Below are positions 1 to 7,382 of a stretch of DNA of 10,298 nt, piece by piece. The DNA comes from Pseudomonadota bacterium (GTDB lineage: Bacteria; Pseudomonadota; Alphaproteobacteria; Acetobacterales; Acetobacteraceae), in NCBI GenBank assembly GCA_021808055.1, contig JAKBCH010000060.1:1-10298 (forward strand). The letters are read 5' to 3'. The notes under the pieces were generated by a model, which saw nothing but the letters and a program-made list of their open reading frames with translations, was not told where the DNA came from and made no database searches. How positions within the stretch are numbered: the first letter of the stretch is position 1; each line of letters starts with the position of its first letter. Made by a program: the position numbers and the translations under genes.

Positions 1-341
1 AGCCGGTTGCCAAGAAGACCGCTGCTGCAAAGAAGCCGGTTGCCAAGAAGACCGCTGCTGCAAAGAAGCCGGTTGCCAAAAAGACCGCTGCTGCAAAGAA
101 GCCGGTTGCCAAAAAGACCGCTGCTGCAAAGAAGCCGGCAGCCAAGAAGACCGTTGCTGCAAAGAAGCCGGTTGCCAAAAAGACCGTTGCCGCAAAGAAG
201 CCGGTTGCCAAAAAGACCGCTGTTGTGAAGAAAAACGCAACCCCATCTCGTCGTAAGGTTGTGGCGCCGGCACCTGAAGCCGTGGTGATGCCTGAAGATA
301 CTGTGGAGATTATGACCCCCACGCTCGACAGCATTAACTAA
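1..341 (+). CDS. Histone H1-like Lys/Ala-rich repeat protein, C-terminal part (5' end outside window)
   Basis: The reading frame is open from the window edge (codons start at position 3) to a TAA at 339-341, giving 112 visible residues. The first 77 are seven copies of an 11-residue unit, PVAKKTAAAKK with small variations. After that comes a non-repetitive tail with an acidic stretch (PEDTVEIM), ending in TPTLDSIN. The composition is that of bacterial histone H1-like / AlgP-like proteins, which bind DNA through lysine-rich disordered tails and are thought to act in nucleoid organisation or regulation. The family assignment rests on composition and repeats only, because the N-terminus is not visible. 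The same repeat read one base off gives an arginine/proline-rich open frame, which is a by-product of the repeat. Copy number of such repeats often varies between strains. Confidence 0.8.
   Translation, partial: PVAKKTAAAKKPVAKKTAAAKKPVAKKTAAAKKPVAKKTAAAKKPAAKKTVAAKKPVAKKTVAAKKPVAKKTAVVKKNATPSRRKVVAPAPEAVVMPEDTVEIMTPTLDSIN
3..233 (+). repeat. Seven tandem 33-bp repeats in the histone-like gene
   Basis: Units begin at 3, 36, 69, 102, 135, 168 and 201, each starting ccggttgcc or ccggcagcc and ending aagaag or similar. The first two are identical. Later units differ by a few bases (aag/aaa lysine codons, gct/gtt giving A/V). The period is a multiple of three, so changes in copy number keep the frame. 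The array probably extends upstream of the window. Confidence 0.95.
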
Positions 342-349
342 ACTACGAT

Positions 350-388
350 GACTTCAGGTTCGTTCACTTTGTGAGCGAGCCCGAAGTC
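350..388 (+). terminator. 18-bp hairpin downstream of the histone-like gene
   Basis: The arms 350-367 and 371-388 pair over 18 positions with one A-C mismatch and two G-T wobbles, around a 3-base TTT loop. It starts nine bases after the TAA of the histone-like gene, where a terminator or an mRNA 3'-end stabilising hairpin is expected. There is no clear T-run after it, so intrinsic termination is plausible but not certain. Confidence 0.55.
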
Positions 389-416
389 TGAATCGCCCTC
401 TATTTCATTGTGTTTA

Positions 417-476
417 GAGCCGGATGTCGATTTTAGACTGAATCACATCGCGATTCGTCCTAAAATCATCCGGCTC
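417..476. repeat. Long imperfect palindrome, possible dispersed intergenic repeat
   Basis: The outer arms gagccggatg (417-426) and catccggctc (467-476) pair perfectly over 10 bp. Inside them attttag (430-436) pairs with ctaaaat (460-466), with a 3-base bulge (427-429). An apical stem gaatc/gattc (440-444, 452-456) closes a 7-base loop. In total about 24 base pairs fit within 60 bases. A C-run follows at 474-480, so it is not a standard terminator. It may be a dispersed palindromic element or a structured leader; the sequence alone does not decide. Confidence 0.55.
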
Positions 477-501
477 CCCCCCTATCGTACCAAAGCAATA
501 T

Positions 502-527
502 CCAATCAGATGACATCGTCTGATTGG
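502..527. repeat. Perfect 9-bp inverted repeat (possible operator)
   Basis: ccaatcaga (502-510) and tctgattgg (519-527) are perfect inverted repeats separated by 8 bases, in the gene-free stretch 40 bp upstream of the SRP RNA promoter. The size and spacing suit a dimeric regulator site, but a small RNA hairpin is equally possible. No regulator gene is nearby. Confidence 0.45.
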
Positions 528-566
528 TTAAACTTTCCTAATCAATTCAGAGAGAAGCATCCAAGC

Positions 567-595
567 TTGCACTCTGCCGCCGCTCGGGCGATAAT
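567..595 (+). promoter_or_regulatory. Sigma70-type promoter of the SRP RNA
   Basis: TTGCAC (567-572) and GATAAT (590-595) are separated by exactly 17 bp and match the -35/-10 consensus well. Seven bases after the -10 lies G602, which is the first paired base of the SRP RNA, so promoter and RNA 5' end agree independently. Confidence 0.75.
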
Positions 596-601
596 CAGCG
601 C

Positions 602-697
602 GGGAGATCGGCGGCGGACATCGCGGCCCGCCAACCTGGTCAGGGCCGGAAGGCAGCAGCCACAACGGATTTCGCATGGGTCGTTGTCCGGTCTCCC
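602..697 (+). ncRNA. ffs: Signal recognition particle RNA (4.5S / small SRP RNA)
   Basis: The RNA partner of Ffh in the signal recognition particle, which targets nascent membrane and secreted proteins to the translocon. The diagnostic apical domain is visible: aacctggtcagg (633-644), then the conserved ccggaaggcagcagcc tetraloop/asymmetric-loop segment (646-661). The ends pair as gggagatcgg (602-611) with ccggtctccc (688-697), ten pairs with one G-T wobble. Length of about 96-100 nt fits the small bacterial class that lacks the Alu domain. It lies 34 bp before dnaX, a common alphaproteobacterial position. Exact ends may extend a few bases. It lies inside an open frame continuous with dnaX, so that part of the frame should not be annotated as protein. 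Confidence 0.95.
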
Positions 698-731
698 ACC
701 CGCATTCTCTACACCAAGGTCCGCGCCGCTC

Positions 732-2504
732 ATGGGTTTGTTCGACGACGAAGCGCCAGACGCCCCGCCGCCGGGCCCAGGCCTGTTTGGTGAGGAGACC
801 ATGCAGGAGGCCCCAAAGGCCGCCGCCTACCGCGTGCTGGCCCGCAAATACCGCCCCACGACTTTCGATGATTTAATTGGCCAGGAAGCCCTGGTGCGCA
901 CCTTGCGCAACGCCTTTGCGATGAACCGCATCGCCCATGCGTTCATGCTCACCGGCGTGCGCGGCGTGGGTAAAACCACCACCGCGCGCATTTTGGCCCG
1001 CGCGCTGAACTGCACCGGGCCTGATGGCAACGGCGGCCCAACGCCAGACCCGTGCGGCGTGTGCGACAATTGCAAAGCCATATTGGCAGACCGCCACCCG
1101 GATGTGGTGGAGATGGACGCCGCCTCCAACACCGGCGTGGATGATGTGCGCGAGATTATCGAGGCGACACGCTTCAAGCCGCTCTCCGCGCGCGTGAAGG
1201 TGTTCATCATCGATGAGGTGCATATGCTCTCCAAGGCGGCGTTCAACGCGCTGCTGAAAACCCTGGAGGAGCCACCGCCGCATATTAAATTCGTGCTGGC
1301 CACCACGGAAATCCGCAAAGTGCCGGTCACCGTGCTCTCGCGCTGCCAGCGGTTTGATTTGCGCCGCGTGCCGGTTGAGCAACTCACCGCGCATTTCACC
1401 CGTATCGCGGCAAAGGAAGACATCGCAATTTCCGAAGCAGCGCTCACCCATATCGCCCGCGCCGCAGACGGCTCGGTGCGCGACGGGCTTTCGCTGCTGG
1501 ACCAGGCCATCGCACGCGGGGCGGAAGATGGCGGCGAGATCACCGGCCCGATGGTGGCGGAGATGCTCGGCCTTGCGGATCGCGGTTTCGTGTTTGACCT
1601 GATGGACGCCGTGGTGAAAGGCGATATCCAGGCCGCACTGAAAATCTCCGATGAATCTTACGAGCGCGGCGCTGACCCTGGCGTGCTGCTGTCGGATCTT
1701 CTGGGCCTCGCGCATCTTCTCACCCGTATGAAATCCGTACCCGCTTTGGCCAAAAGCGGTGCGCTACCGGAGATGGAACGCACGCGTGGTGTTGCCTTCG
1801 CGGAGATGCTTTCCATCCCGTTCCTGGGGCGGCTTTGGCAAATGCTACTGAAGGGTTTGCAGGAAGTGGAAACTGCACCAGACCGCCGCGCGGGGGCTGA
1901 GATGATTCTCATCCGCCTCTGCCATGTGGCTGATCTACCACCACCCGGTGAGCTGGTGAAGAAACTTACCGAGAATCCCACCTCCTCCATCGGCGGCGCA
2001 GCACCCGGCGGACCAAATGGAGGTGGCGCGCGCGCGGTTGCCAATGGCAATGTGGTGATGCAGGCACACGCCCCGCGCGCCCTGACGTTCCAGGATGTCG
2101 TCGGCCTGGCGCAGGCGAAGCGGGATGCCATGCTGTATGCGCATCTGCGTCATTCCGTTCATCTGGTGCGCTTCGCCCCGCCGGTGATTGAGATGCGGCT
2201 CACGGAAGATCACCCGCGTGATCTGATCTCGAAGCTCTCGCACATGCTGGAGGAGGAAACCGGCCGCCGCTGGACCATCGTGCTCTCCACCCAACTGGGT
2301 GAGGCAACGATCGACGAGCAGGAAGGTGTTGCCACCGCCAAGGCGCGCGATGAAGCTCTGGCGCATCCGCTGGTGCAGGCCATTCTGGCGCAATTTCCGG
2401 GCACCAAGGTAGAAACACAAGCCGAGCCAGAGGCGGAACCCGATTTGCCTGCCGACTGGGCGGCGCTGGTCCCGCCGGACGAGTTATATGAAGGAGACGA
2501 GTAA
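732..2504 (+). CDS. dnaX: DNA polymerase III subunit gamma/tau
   Basis: ATPase subunit of the clamp-loader complex that opens and loads the beta sliding clamp and, through the tau C-terminus, couples polymerase to helicase. With the start at 732 the protein has 590 residues. Visible motifs are RKYRPTTFDDLIGQ (39-51), Walker A GVRGVGKT (75-82), a zinc module with Cys94, 108, 111 and 114, Walker B IIDEVHML (159-166), sensor-1 ATTE (190-193) and the SRC motif (203-205). A tau-like C-terminal region follows, ending in an acidic tail. The frame is open back to 408, but 602-697 encodes SRP RNA, so the true start is 732 or the in-frame ATG at 801. I prefer 732 because the LFDDE/LFGEE acidic, proline-rich N-terminus looks coding; the 801 start has a nearby gaggag. 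No A-AAA-AAG slippery site for a separate gamma form was seen. Confidence 0.95.
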   Translation: MGLFDDEAPDAPPPGPGLFGEETMQEAPKAAAYRVLARKYRPTTFDDLIGQEALVRTLRNAFAMNRIAHAFMLTGVRGVGKTTTARILARALNCTGPDGNGGPTPDPCGVCDNCKAILADRHPDVVEMDAASNTGVDDVREIIEATRFKPLSARVKVFIIDEVHMLSKAAFNALLKTLEEPPPHIKFVLATTEIRKVPVTVLSRCQRFDLRRVPVEQLTAHFTRIAAKEDIAISEAALTHIARAADGSVRDGLSLLDQAIARGAEDGGEITGPMVAEMLGLADRGFVFDLMDAVVKGDIQAALKISDESYERGADPGVLLSDLLGLAHLLTRMKSVPALAKSGALPEMERTRGVAFAEMLSIPFLGRLWQMLLKGLQEVETAPDRRAGAEMILIRLCHVADLPPPGELVKKLTENPTSSIGGAAPGGPNGGGARAVANGNVVMQAHAPRALTFQDVVGLAQAKRDAMLYAHLRHSVHLVRFAPPVIEMRLTEDHPRDLISKLSHMLEEETGRRWTIVLSTQLGEATIDEQEGVATAKARDEALAHPLVQAILAQFPGTKVETQAEPEAEPDLPADWAALVPPDELYEGDE

Positions 2505-2828
2505 ATGAAAAACATCGCTGGCCTGATGAAGCAGGCCTCTCAGATGCAACAAAAAATGGCCGACATGCAGGCCAAACTAGAAGCCACCGAGATGGAAGGC
2601 GTTGCCGGTGCCGGGCTGGTGCGCGTTACTCTCTCCGGCAAGGGCGCGCTGAAGCGCGTGAAGATCGACCCCAAGCTGATCGACCCCGCGGAAGCTGAGA
2701 TGCTGGAAGACCTTATCGCCGCCGCCCATGCGGATGCTAAAACCAAACTGGACGCGATGATGGAATCCGAGACCAAAAACGCCATGGGCGGCATAAGCCT
2801 GCCGCCAGGTATGAAACTGCCCTTCTGA
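2505..2828 (+). CDS. ybaB: YbaB/EbfC family nucleoid-associated protein
   Basis: A small dimeric DNA-binding protein of the YbaB/EbfC family, which coats DNA and is almost always encoded between dnaX and recR. It has 107 residues, normal for the family. The N-terminus ([18 protein letters not shown]) begins an amphipathic helix, followed by the family's beta region with [11 protein letters not shown] (37-47) and a C-terminal PPGMKLPF. Its ATG directly follows the dnaX TAA with no gap. The ribosome binding site aaggag (2491-2496) lies inside the end of dnaX, so translation is probably coupled. Confidence 0.93.
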   Translation: MKNIAGLMKQASQMQQKMADMQAKLEATEMEGVAGAGLVRVTLSGKGALKRVKIDPKLIDPAEAEMLEDLIAAAHADAKTKLDAMMESETKNAMGGISLPPGMKLPF

Positions 2829-2829
2829 A

Positions 2830-3414
2830 GTGGGCGGCGCTGAACTCGAAAATCTGATCGGCCTGTTTTCGCGCCTGCCGGGGCTTGGCCCTCGCAGCGC
2901 GCGGCGCATTGTGCTGAAGCTGCTGCGGGAGAGAGAACACGGATTGATGCCCCTGGCGGATGCGCTGCGTGCGGCCGCTTCCTCCGTGCGTACATGCACT
3001 GTTTGCGGCAATCTTGATTCGTCGGACCCCTGCGCCATCTGCGCCGAGCCTCTGCGCGAGGCCCGCATCTGCGTGGTGGAAAACGTGGCGGATCTTTGGG
3101 CGCTGGAACGCGCGCATGTTTATCGCGGTAAATATCATGTGCTGGGCGGCACGCTTTCGGCCCTTTCAGGGCGCGGCCCGCAGGATCTCGCCGTCGCGCC
3201 GCTGCTTGCGCGACTTGAGGATGGCGGCATCGAGGAAATCATCCTGGCTCTGCCTGCCACCGTGGAAGGTGCGGCCACCGCCCATTACCTCACCGAGCGG
3301 CTGCGGCGTTTCTGCGTGCCCATCTCCCGCCTCGCCCAAGGTGTTCCAATTGGCGGCGCTATTGAAATTCTCGATGAAGGCACGCTGGCGACAGCCTTGC
3401 GCGGCAGAACCTAA
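2830..3414 (+). CDS. recR: Recombination mediator protein RecR
   Basis: RecR works with RecF and RecO to load RecA on SSB-coated single-stranded gaps. The 194-residue length is typical. It has the N-terminal helix-hairpin-helix (about 9-30, LPGLGPRSARRI), a four-cysteine zinc finger (Cys56, 59, 68, 71), a Toprim domain beginning ICVVEN (80-85) with the VLGGTLSAL segment, and a C-terminal GVPIGGAIEILDEGTL motif. It starts with GTG one base after the ybaB stop; no other start fits the conserved N-terminus. It is the last gene of the dnaX-ybaB-recR unit. Confidence 0.95.
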   Translation: MGGAELENLIGLFSRLPGLGPRSARRIVLKLLREREHGLMPLADALRAAASSVRTCTVCGNLDSSDPCAICAEPLREARICVVENVADLWALERAHVYRGKYHVLGGTLSALSGRGPQDLAVAPLLARLEDGGIEEIILALPATVEGAATAHYLTERLRRFCVPISRLAQGVPIGGAIEILDEGTLATALRGRT

Positions 3415-3483
3415 AACGCTTGCATTATCACGATTCCTGCACACACTGAGAAAAATGTGAAATTTTCTGCCGAAAGCAAAATC

Positions 3484-3981
3484 ATGACCCGTTATCTTCG
3501 ATGCTTCACCTTTGTGTTTGTGTTAGCTGGAAGCGCCGCCGCGGCTTCGCCGCCGCCCGCCCAGGAATATACCGGGCGCGGCACTCAGGTTTATCGTTGC
3601 GAGACGGATGCGGGCACAGCTTCCTGGAAGCTGCTGGGTCCGGACGCGCATATGTATAATAACTTAGGCAAAGCCATCGCGCGGCATTTTTATGGCCCAC
3701 GCTGGCAGGCCGTTGATGGCAGCGAGATCAAGGGCACAGTTCTCACCGCGAACGCGTCTCCGGCTGGCCCGCGCAATGCCCCCTGGCTGGTGCTGCACAC
3801 CGTCTCCATAGGCCAAGCCGGAATTTTTGCAGACGTGACAACCGTGACCCGCACCGATACCCAGGGCGGGGGCGCACCCGCCCAAGCCTGCACGCAAAGC
3901 AACCAGGGGGCGACGGCAAAGATACCCTATTCCGCGCGCTATACGTTTTTTTCTGAAGTGAGCCCTGCCCCCGCGCCTTAA
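3484..3981 (+). CDS. Secreted DUF3455-type protein of unknown function
   Basis: A 165-residue protein with an apparent Sec signal peptide (MTRYLRCFTFVFVLAG, cleavage probably near residues 20-22 after the alanine run), so it is likely periplasmic or exported. The mature part resembles the DUF3455 family: GRGTQVYRC (31-39), a GPDA...LGKAIARHFYGPRW segment (52-74), VDGSEIKGTV, an APWLVLHTVS segment and a conserved Thr-rich stretch ending near Cys136, then IPYSARYTFF. Cys39 and Cys136 could form a disulphide. An in-frame GTG at 3457 would add nine residues, but the ATG at 3484 puts the signal peptide at the N-terminus. No strong ribosome binding site is visible for either start. No biochemical role is known to me. 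It lies 69 bp after recR and may or may not be co-transcribed. Confidence 0.7.
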   Translation: MTRYLRCFTFVFVLAGSAAAASPPPAQEYTGRGTQVYRCETDAGTASWKLLGPDAHMYNNLGKAIARHFYGPRWQAVDGSEIKGTVLTANASPAGPRNAPWLVLHTVSIGQAGIFADVTTVTRTDTQGGGAPAQACTQSNQGATAKIPYSARYTFFSEVSPAPAP

Positions 3982-4018
3982 TCTTGCCACGCCGGGCAGG
4001 CTTGCCCATACCCATGCC

Positions 4019-5419
4019 ATGAGCACGCTCGACCCCGCTGACTGGTCCACCCTCCGCACCCTTAGCCACCAGATGCTGGACGACATGGTGGATCACCTCG
4101 CCAGCTTGCGCCAACAACCCGTCTGGCGGCCGATGCCGGAGGCTGTGCGGCAATCCTTCACCGCCCCCTTGCCCCGCACCGGCACGAATTTAGAGGCTCT
4201 TTACGCCCGCTTCACGGCCGATATTCAGCCCTACGTAACGGGCAATCTGCACCCCCGCTTCATGGGTTGGGTGCATGGCGGCGGCAACCCGGTTTCCATG
4301 CTGGCGGAGCTGCTGGCGGGCGCCATGAACGCCAATTGCGGCGGGCGGGACCATGTCGGCATCGCGGTGGAGCGGCAAGTGATCGCCTGGGCGGCGGAAA
4401 TGCTGGGTATGCCCGCACAAACAAGCGGCGTGCTGCTCACCGGCTCCTCCATGGCGAATTTCTGCGCCGTGCTCTGCGCCAAACAGAAAGCTCTGGGCGA
4501 GGCCGGGCATGATACCGGCGTAAACGGTGCCAAGCTCACCGCCTATGCCTCGGCGGGTGTGCACCGCTGCGTCACCGGCGCGCTGGACATGGCGGGGTTT
4601 GGCCGCACCGCCTTGCGCAAAATCCCCGTCGATGCGGATTTCCGTATGGACATGAATGAGCTTCGTGAGACCATCGCGCAGGACAAGGCTGCAGGCTACA
4701 CGCCCTTCCTCATCGCCGCCACCGCCGGCAGTGTCGATGCCGGTGCGTTCGACGATTTGAACCAAGCCGCAGACATCGCCGCCGCTGAAAACGCGTGGTT
4801 CCATGTGGACGGTGCCTTTGGCGCGCTGGCCGCCCTCTCGCCCGCTAAACGCCACCTCACTGCGGGGCTGGGCCGGGCAGATTCCATCGCCTTTGATTTC
4901 CATAAATGGGCGCAGGTAACCTATTCCTGCGGGTGCCTGCTGGTGCGCGACCCGGATATCCATAACGCCACCTTCGCCCAGCCTACCAGCTACCTCGCTG
5001 CCGCCCCGCGCGGCCTGGCAGGCGGCTTTCCCTGGCCGTGCGATCTGGGGCCGGATCTCTCACGCGGCTTCTCGGCCTTAAAAATCTGGATGACGCTTTC
5101 CGCCTATGGTACGGAAGGCCTGGCGCGGGTGGTGGAAAATAGCTGCGCCCTTGCCAACCGTCTGGCGGATCACGTTCAGGCCAGTAACCGCCTTGTTTTA
5201 CTGGCCCCGGCGGCGCTCAACATCGTCTGTTTCGGTATTGAGGGCAAAACCGATCAGCAGACTCTGGACCTCGTGGCCGATTTACAGGAAGACGGCTTGT
5301 TCGCGCCCTCCACCACCATCATCAATGGCCGCACGGCCATACGCTGCGCCATCGTCAACCACCGCACCACGGAGGAGGACATAGACGCGCTGGTGGCGGA
5401 GATTTTACGGCGTATTTAG
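4019..5419 (+). CDS. Group II pyridoxal-phosphate-dependent decarboxylase
   Basis: A 466-residue member of the aromatic-L-amino-acid / glutamate decarboxylase superfamily (fold type I PLP enzymes). Family landmarks are HPRFMGWVHGGGNPVSMLAE (78-97), VERQVIAWAAEMLG (117-130), TGSSMANF (141-148; phosphate-binding region), SAGVH with His182 in the position that stacks on PLP, TAGSVDAGAFDD (235-246), HVDGAFG with Asp264 contacting the pyridine nitrogen, and DFHKW with Lys296 as the likely Schiff-base lysine. Usual family forms are HVDAA(Y/F) and NPHKW, so the last Asp-Phe is a variant. The substrate cannot be predicted; aromatic amino acids, aspartate or glutamate are all possible. The start ATG has no good Shine-Dalgarno sequence. 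Its last 15 bp overlap the end of hisD on the opposite strand. Confidence 0.85.
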   Translation: MSTLDPADWSTLRTLSHQMLDDMVDHLASLRQQPVWRPMPEAVRQSFTAPLPRTGTNLEALYARFTADIQPYVTGNLHPRFMGWVHGGGNPVSMLAELLAGAMNANCGGRDHVGIAVERQVIAWAAEMLGMPAQTSGVLLTGSSMANFCAVLCAKQKALGEAGHDTGVNGAKLTAYASAGVHRCVTGALDMAGFGRTALRKIPVDADFRMDMNELRETIAQDKAAGYTPFLIAATAGSVDAGAFDDLNQAADIAAAENAWFHVDGAFGALAALSPAKRHLTAGLGRADSIAFDFHKWAQVTYSCGCLLVRDPDIHNATFAQPTSYLAAAPRGLAGGFPWPCDLGPDLSRGFSALKIWMTLSAYGTEGLARVVENSCALANRLADHVQASNRLVLLAPAALNIVCFGIEGKTDQQTLDLVADLQEDGLFAPSTTIINGRTAIRCAIVNHRTTEEDIDALVAEILRRI

Positions 5420-6694
5420 CCTTACCGCGATGCTTTGCGCATGGGCCGTCAGGCCTTCGGCTTCAGCAATGGTAACAGCGTGAGGCCCTAGCGCGGCCAA
5501 CGCCTGTGGGGGCACCTTGGCAAAACTGGTGCGCTTCAGAAAATCATGCACCGAAAGCCCGGAGGCAAAACGCGCCGTGCCGGAGGTGGGCAGCACATGG
5601 TTCGGCCCAATAATGTAATCGCCCATCGCTTCCGGCGTGCTGCGGCCCAGAAACACCGCCCCGGCATGGCGCACTTTAGCGAACACAGGCTCAGGGTCCA
5701 CCAGCATCAACTGCAAATGCTCCGGGGCCACACGGTTGGAAATCTCCACCGCCTCGTCCCAGTCGCGCACCAGAATAATCCCGCCATGGCGCCGCCAGCT
5801 TGCCCCGGCAATCTCCTTGCGCGGCAAGGTTTCCAGGGCCTGAGCCACAGCGGTTTCCACGGCAGCGGCAAGTGAACCGCTCGTCGTCACTAGAATGGAT
5901 TGCGCGTCCTCGTCATGCTCGGCCTGCGCCAGCAAATCATAAGCCAGTTGCACGGGGTCTGAGCCTTCATCGGCAATAATCAGCACCTCAGACGGGCCAG
6001 CGATGGAATCGATTCCCACCTGGCCAAACACCTGCCGCTTGGCCTCCGCCACATAGGCATTACCGGGGCCTACAATCCTGTCCACACGCCGGATGGTGGC
6101 CGTGCCATAAGCCAATGCCGCCACCGCCTGCGCCCCGCCCACGCGGTAGATTTCACTAATGCCGGCCACATTCGCCGCTGTAAGCACATACGGGTTCAAC
6201 ACGCCATCGGGTGCCGGCACCACCATGGCAATGCGCCGCACCCCTGCCACCTTGGCCGGAATCGCGTTCATTAACACCGAGGACGGATACGCCGCCTTGC
6301 CGCCGGGCACATACAGCCCTACCGCATCCAGCGCCCCCCAGCGCATGCCGCAGATAACGCCTTCGTCATCAGTATAGGCAATATCGCGCGGCATCTGCGC
6401 GCGATGAAAAACCTCAATCCGCCGCGCTGCCACGGCCAGCGCCTCGCGCACCGGCTTGGGTGTTTGTGCCTCGGCCTTGGTCAGCTCATCAGCGGTCACC
6501 CGCAGATCGGAAGCGGCCAGCTCCAGCCGATCGAAGCGTGCGGTGTAATCCAGCAATGCCGCATCGCCGCGCACCTGCACGTTCTCTATAATCTCACGTA
6601 CCGCACCGGAAACCTCCTCCGCCACCGCGGCACGGGAGAGCAGCTTTGCGAACGCGGATCCAAAACCAGGATTTTGTGTGGTCAAAATTTTCAT
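5405..6694 (-). CDS. hisD: Histidinol dehydrogenase
   Basis: Zinc enzyme that catalyses the last two oxidations of histidine biosynthesis, L-histidinol to L-histidinal to L-histidine, with NAD. The 429 residues match the family. Visible motifs are VGLYVPGGKAAYPSSV (125-140), IVGPGNAYVAEAKR (207-220), DSIAGPSEVLIIAD (229-242), AQAEHDEDAQ (256-265) with probable zinc ligands Gln257 and His260, VAPEHLQLM (322-330) with the catalytic Glu325-His326 pair, GDYIIGPNHVLPTSGTARF (358-376) with Asp359, and a C-terminal LTAHAQS with His418. All key residues are present, so the enzyme should be active. Its ATG overlaps the hisG stop by four bases (ATGA), indicating translational coupling. Confidence 0.97.
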   Translation of the reverse strand: MKILTTQNPGFGSAFAKLLSRAAVAEEVSGAVREIIENVQVRGDAALLDYTARFDRLELAASDLRVTADELTKAEAQTPKPVREALAVAARRIEVFHRAQMPRDIAYTDDEGVICGMRWGALDAVGLYVPGGKAAYPSSVLMNAIPAKVAGVRRIAMVVPAPDGVLNPYVLTAANVAGISEIYRVGGAQAVAALAYGTATIRRVDRIVGPGNAYVAEAKRQVFGQVGIDSIAGPSEVLIIADEGSDPVQLAYDLLAQAEHDEDAQSILVTTSGSLAAAVETAVAQALETLPRKEIAGASWRRHGGIILVRDWDEAVEISNRVAPEHLQLMLVDPEPVFAKVRHAGAVFLGRSTPEAMGDYIIGPNHVLPTSGTARFASGLSVHDFLKRTSFAKVPPQALAALGPHAVTIAEAEGLTAHAQSIAVRLNTP

Positions 6695-7338
6695 GAACCC
6701 AGCGCCTTCCTGAATGCCTCCACCCAGGCACCAATTTCATCCGGTCTCGTTTTCAAAGCAACACGATTCACGATGAGACGCGATGATACTTGCGCGATCA
6801 CATCTGTCTCCACCAACCCATTCGCCTTAAGCGTGCTACCAGTTTGCACCAAATCAACGATAAGTCGTGAAAGCCCCAAACCCGGCGCCAGCTCCATGGA
6901 GCCGGAAAGTTCGACAATCTCCGCCTGGATGCCCCGCCGCGCGAAATGCCGCTTGGCGGTATTGGGGTATTTGCTGGCGACACGAATGGCGGAGACCCGG
7001 GAGAGGTCCGTCAGCCCCGCATCGTCCCTCGGCTCGGCCACGGAAATACGGCATTTGCCAATGCCAAGGTCCAGCGGTGCGTAAACCTCCGGGTAATCAA
7101 ACTCCATCAGCACATCGCCGCCGCAAATGCCGATCTCGGCGGCGCCGAAAGCCACAAAGGTGGCTACATCGAAAGAGCGCACCCGGATGACATCCACATC
7201 CGGATGGCTGGTATGGAAACGCAGCTTGCGGGAATTTTCGTCAGTATATTCCGGTTCCGGCATAAGTCCGGCGCGGGCCAAAACGGGCCCGGCTTCCTCC
7301 AGAATACGCCCCTTGGGCAATGCGAGCACGATGGACAT
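6691..7338 (-). CDS. hisG: ATP phosphoribosyltransferase catalytic subunit, short form
   Basis: Catalyses the first, committed step of histidine biosynthesis, joining ATP and PRPP to form phosphoribosyl-ATP. From the ATG at 7338 it is 215 residues, beginning MSIVLALPKGRILEEA. The PRPP-binding signature VDLVQTGSTLKANG is at 161-174; GAAEIGICGGDVLME (65-79) and RVASKYPNTAKRHF (119-132) are also typical. It lacks the C-terminal regulatory domain, so it is the short HisGS form, which by family knowledge needs the HisZ partner; hisZ is not in this window. An in-frame GTG at 7359 would add seven residues, but AAGGG seven bases before the ATG at 7338 favours the shorter form. hisG leads the hisGD pair; no clear promoter is visible between it and the IS remnants. 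Confidence 0.95.
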   Translation of the reverse strand: MSIVLALPKGRILEEAGPVLARAGLMPEPEYTDENSRKLRFHTSHPDVDVIRVRSFDVATFVAFGAAEIGICGGDVLMEFDYPEVYAPLDLGIGKCRISVAEPRDDAGLTDLSRVSAIRVASKYPNTAKRHFARRGIQAEIVELSGSMELAPGLGLSRLIVDLVQTGSTLKANGLVETDVIAQVSSRLIVNRVALKTRPDEIGAWVEAFRKALGS

Positions 7339-7382
7339 GGCCGCGCCCTTACCATTCACCCGGCTGCGAGGCTAGGCCGGAT

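Noticed and set aside
7..228. Arginine/proline-rich open frame in the repeat array
   Set aside because: It is the same 33-bp repeat read in another frame. The Lys/Ala frame matches a known protein type and ends at a sensible stop with a non-repetitive tail.
827..1715. Long - strand open frames opposite dnaX
   Set aside because: They are shadows of a high-GC coding strand. dnaX has clear motifs throughout, and the antisense readings show no family features.
3985..4010. Small gggca/tgccc hairpin after the DUF3455 gene as a terminator
   Set aside because: Only a five-pair stem and no T-run, so too weak to call.
4190..4963. A 257-codon - strand open frame opposite the decarboxylase
   Set aside because: The decarboxylase has catalytic motifs in the correct order, while the antisense frame has none and starts and ends inside it.
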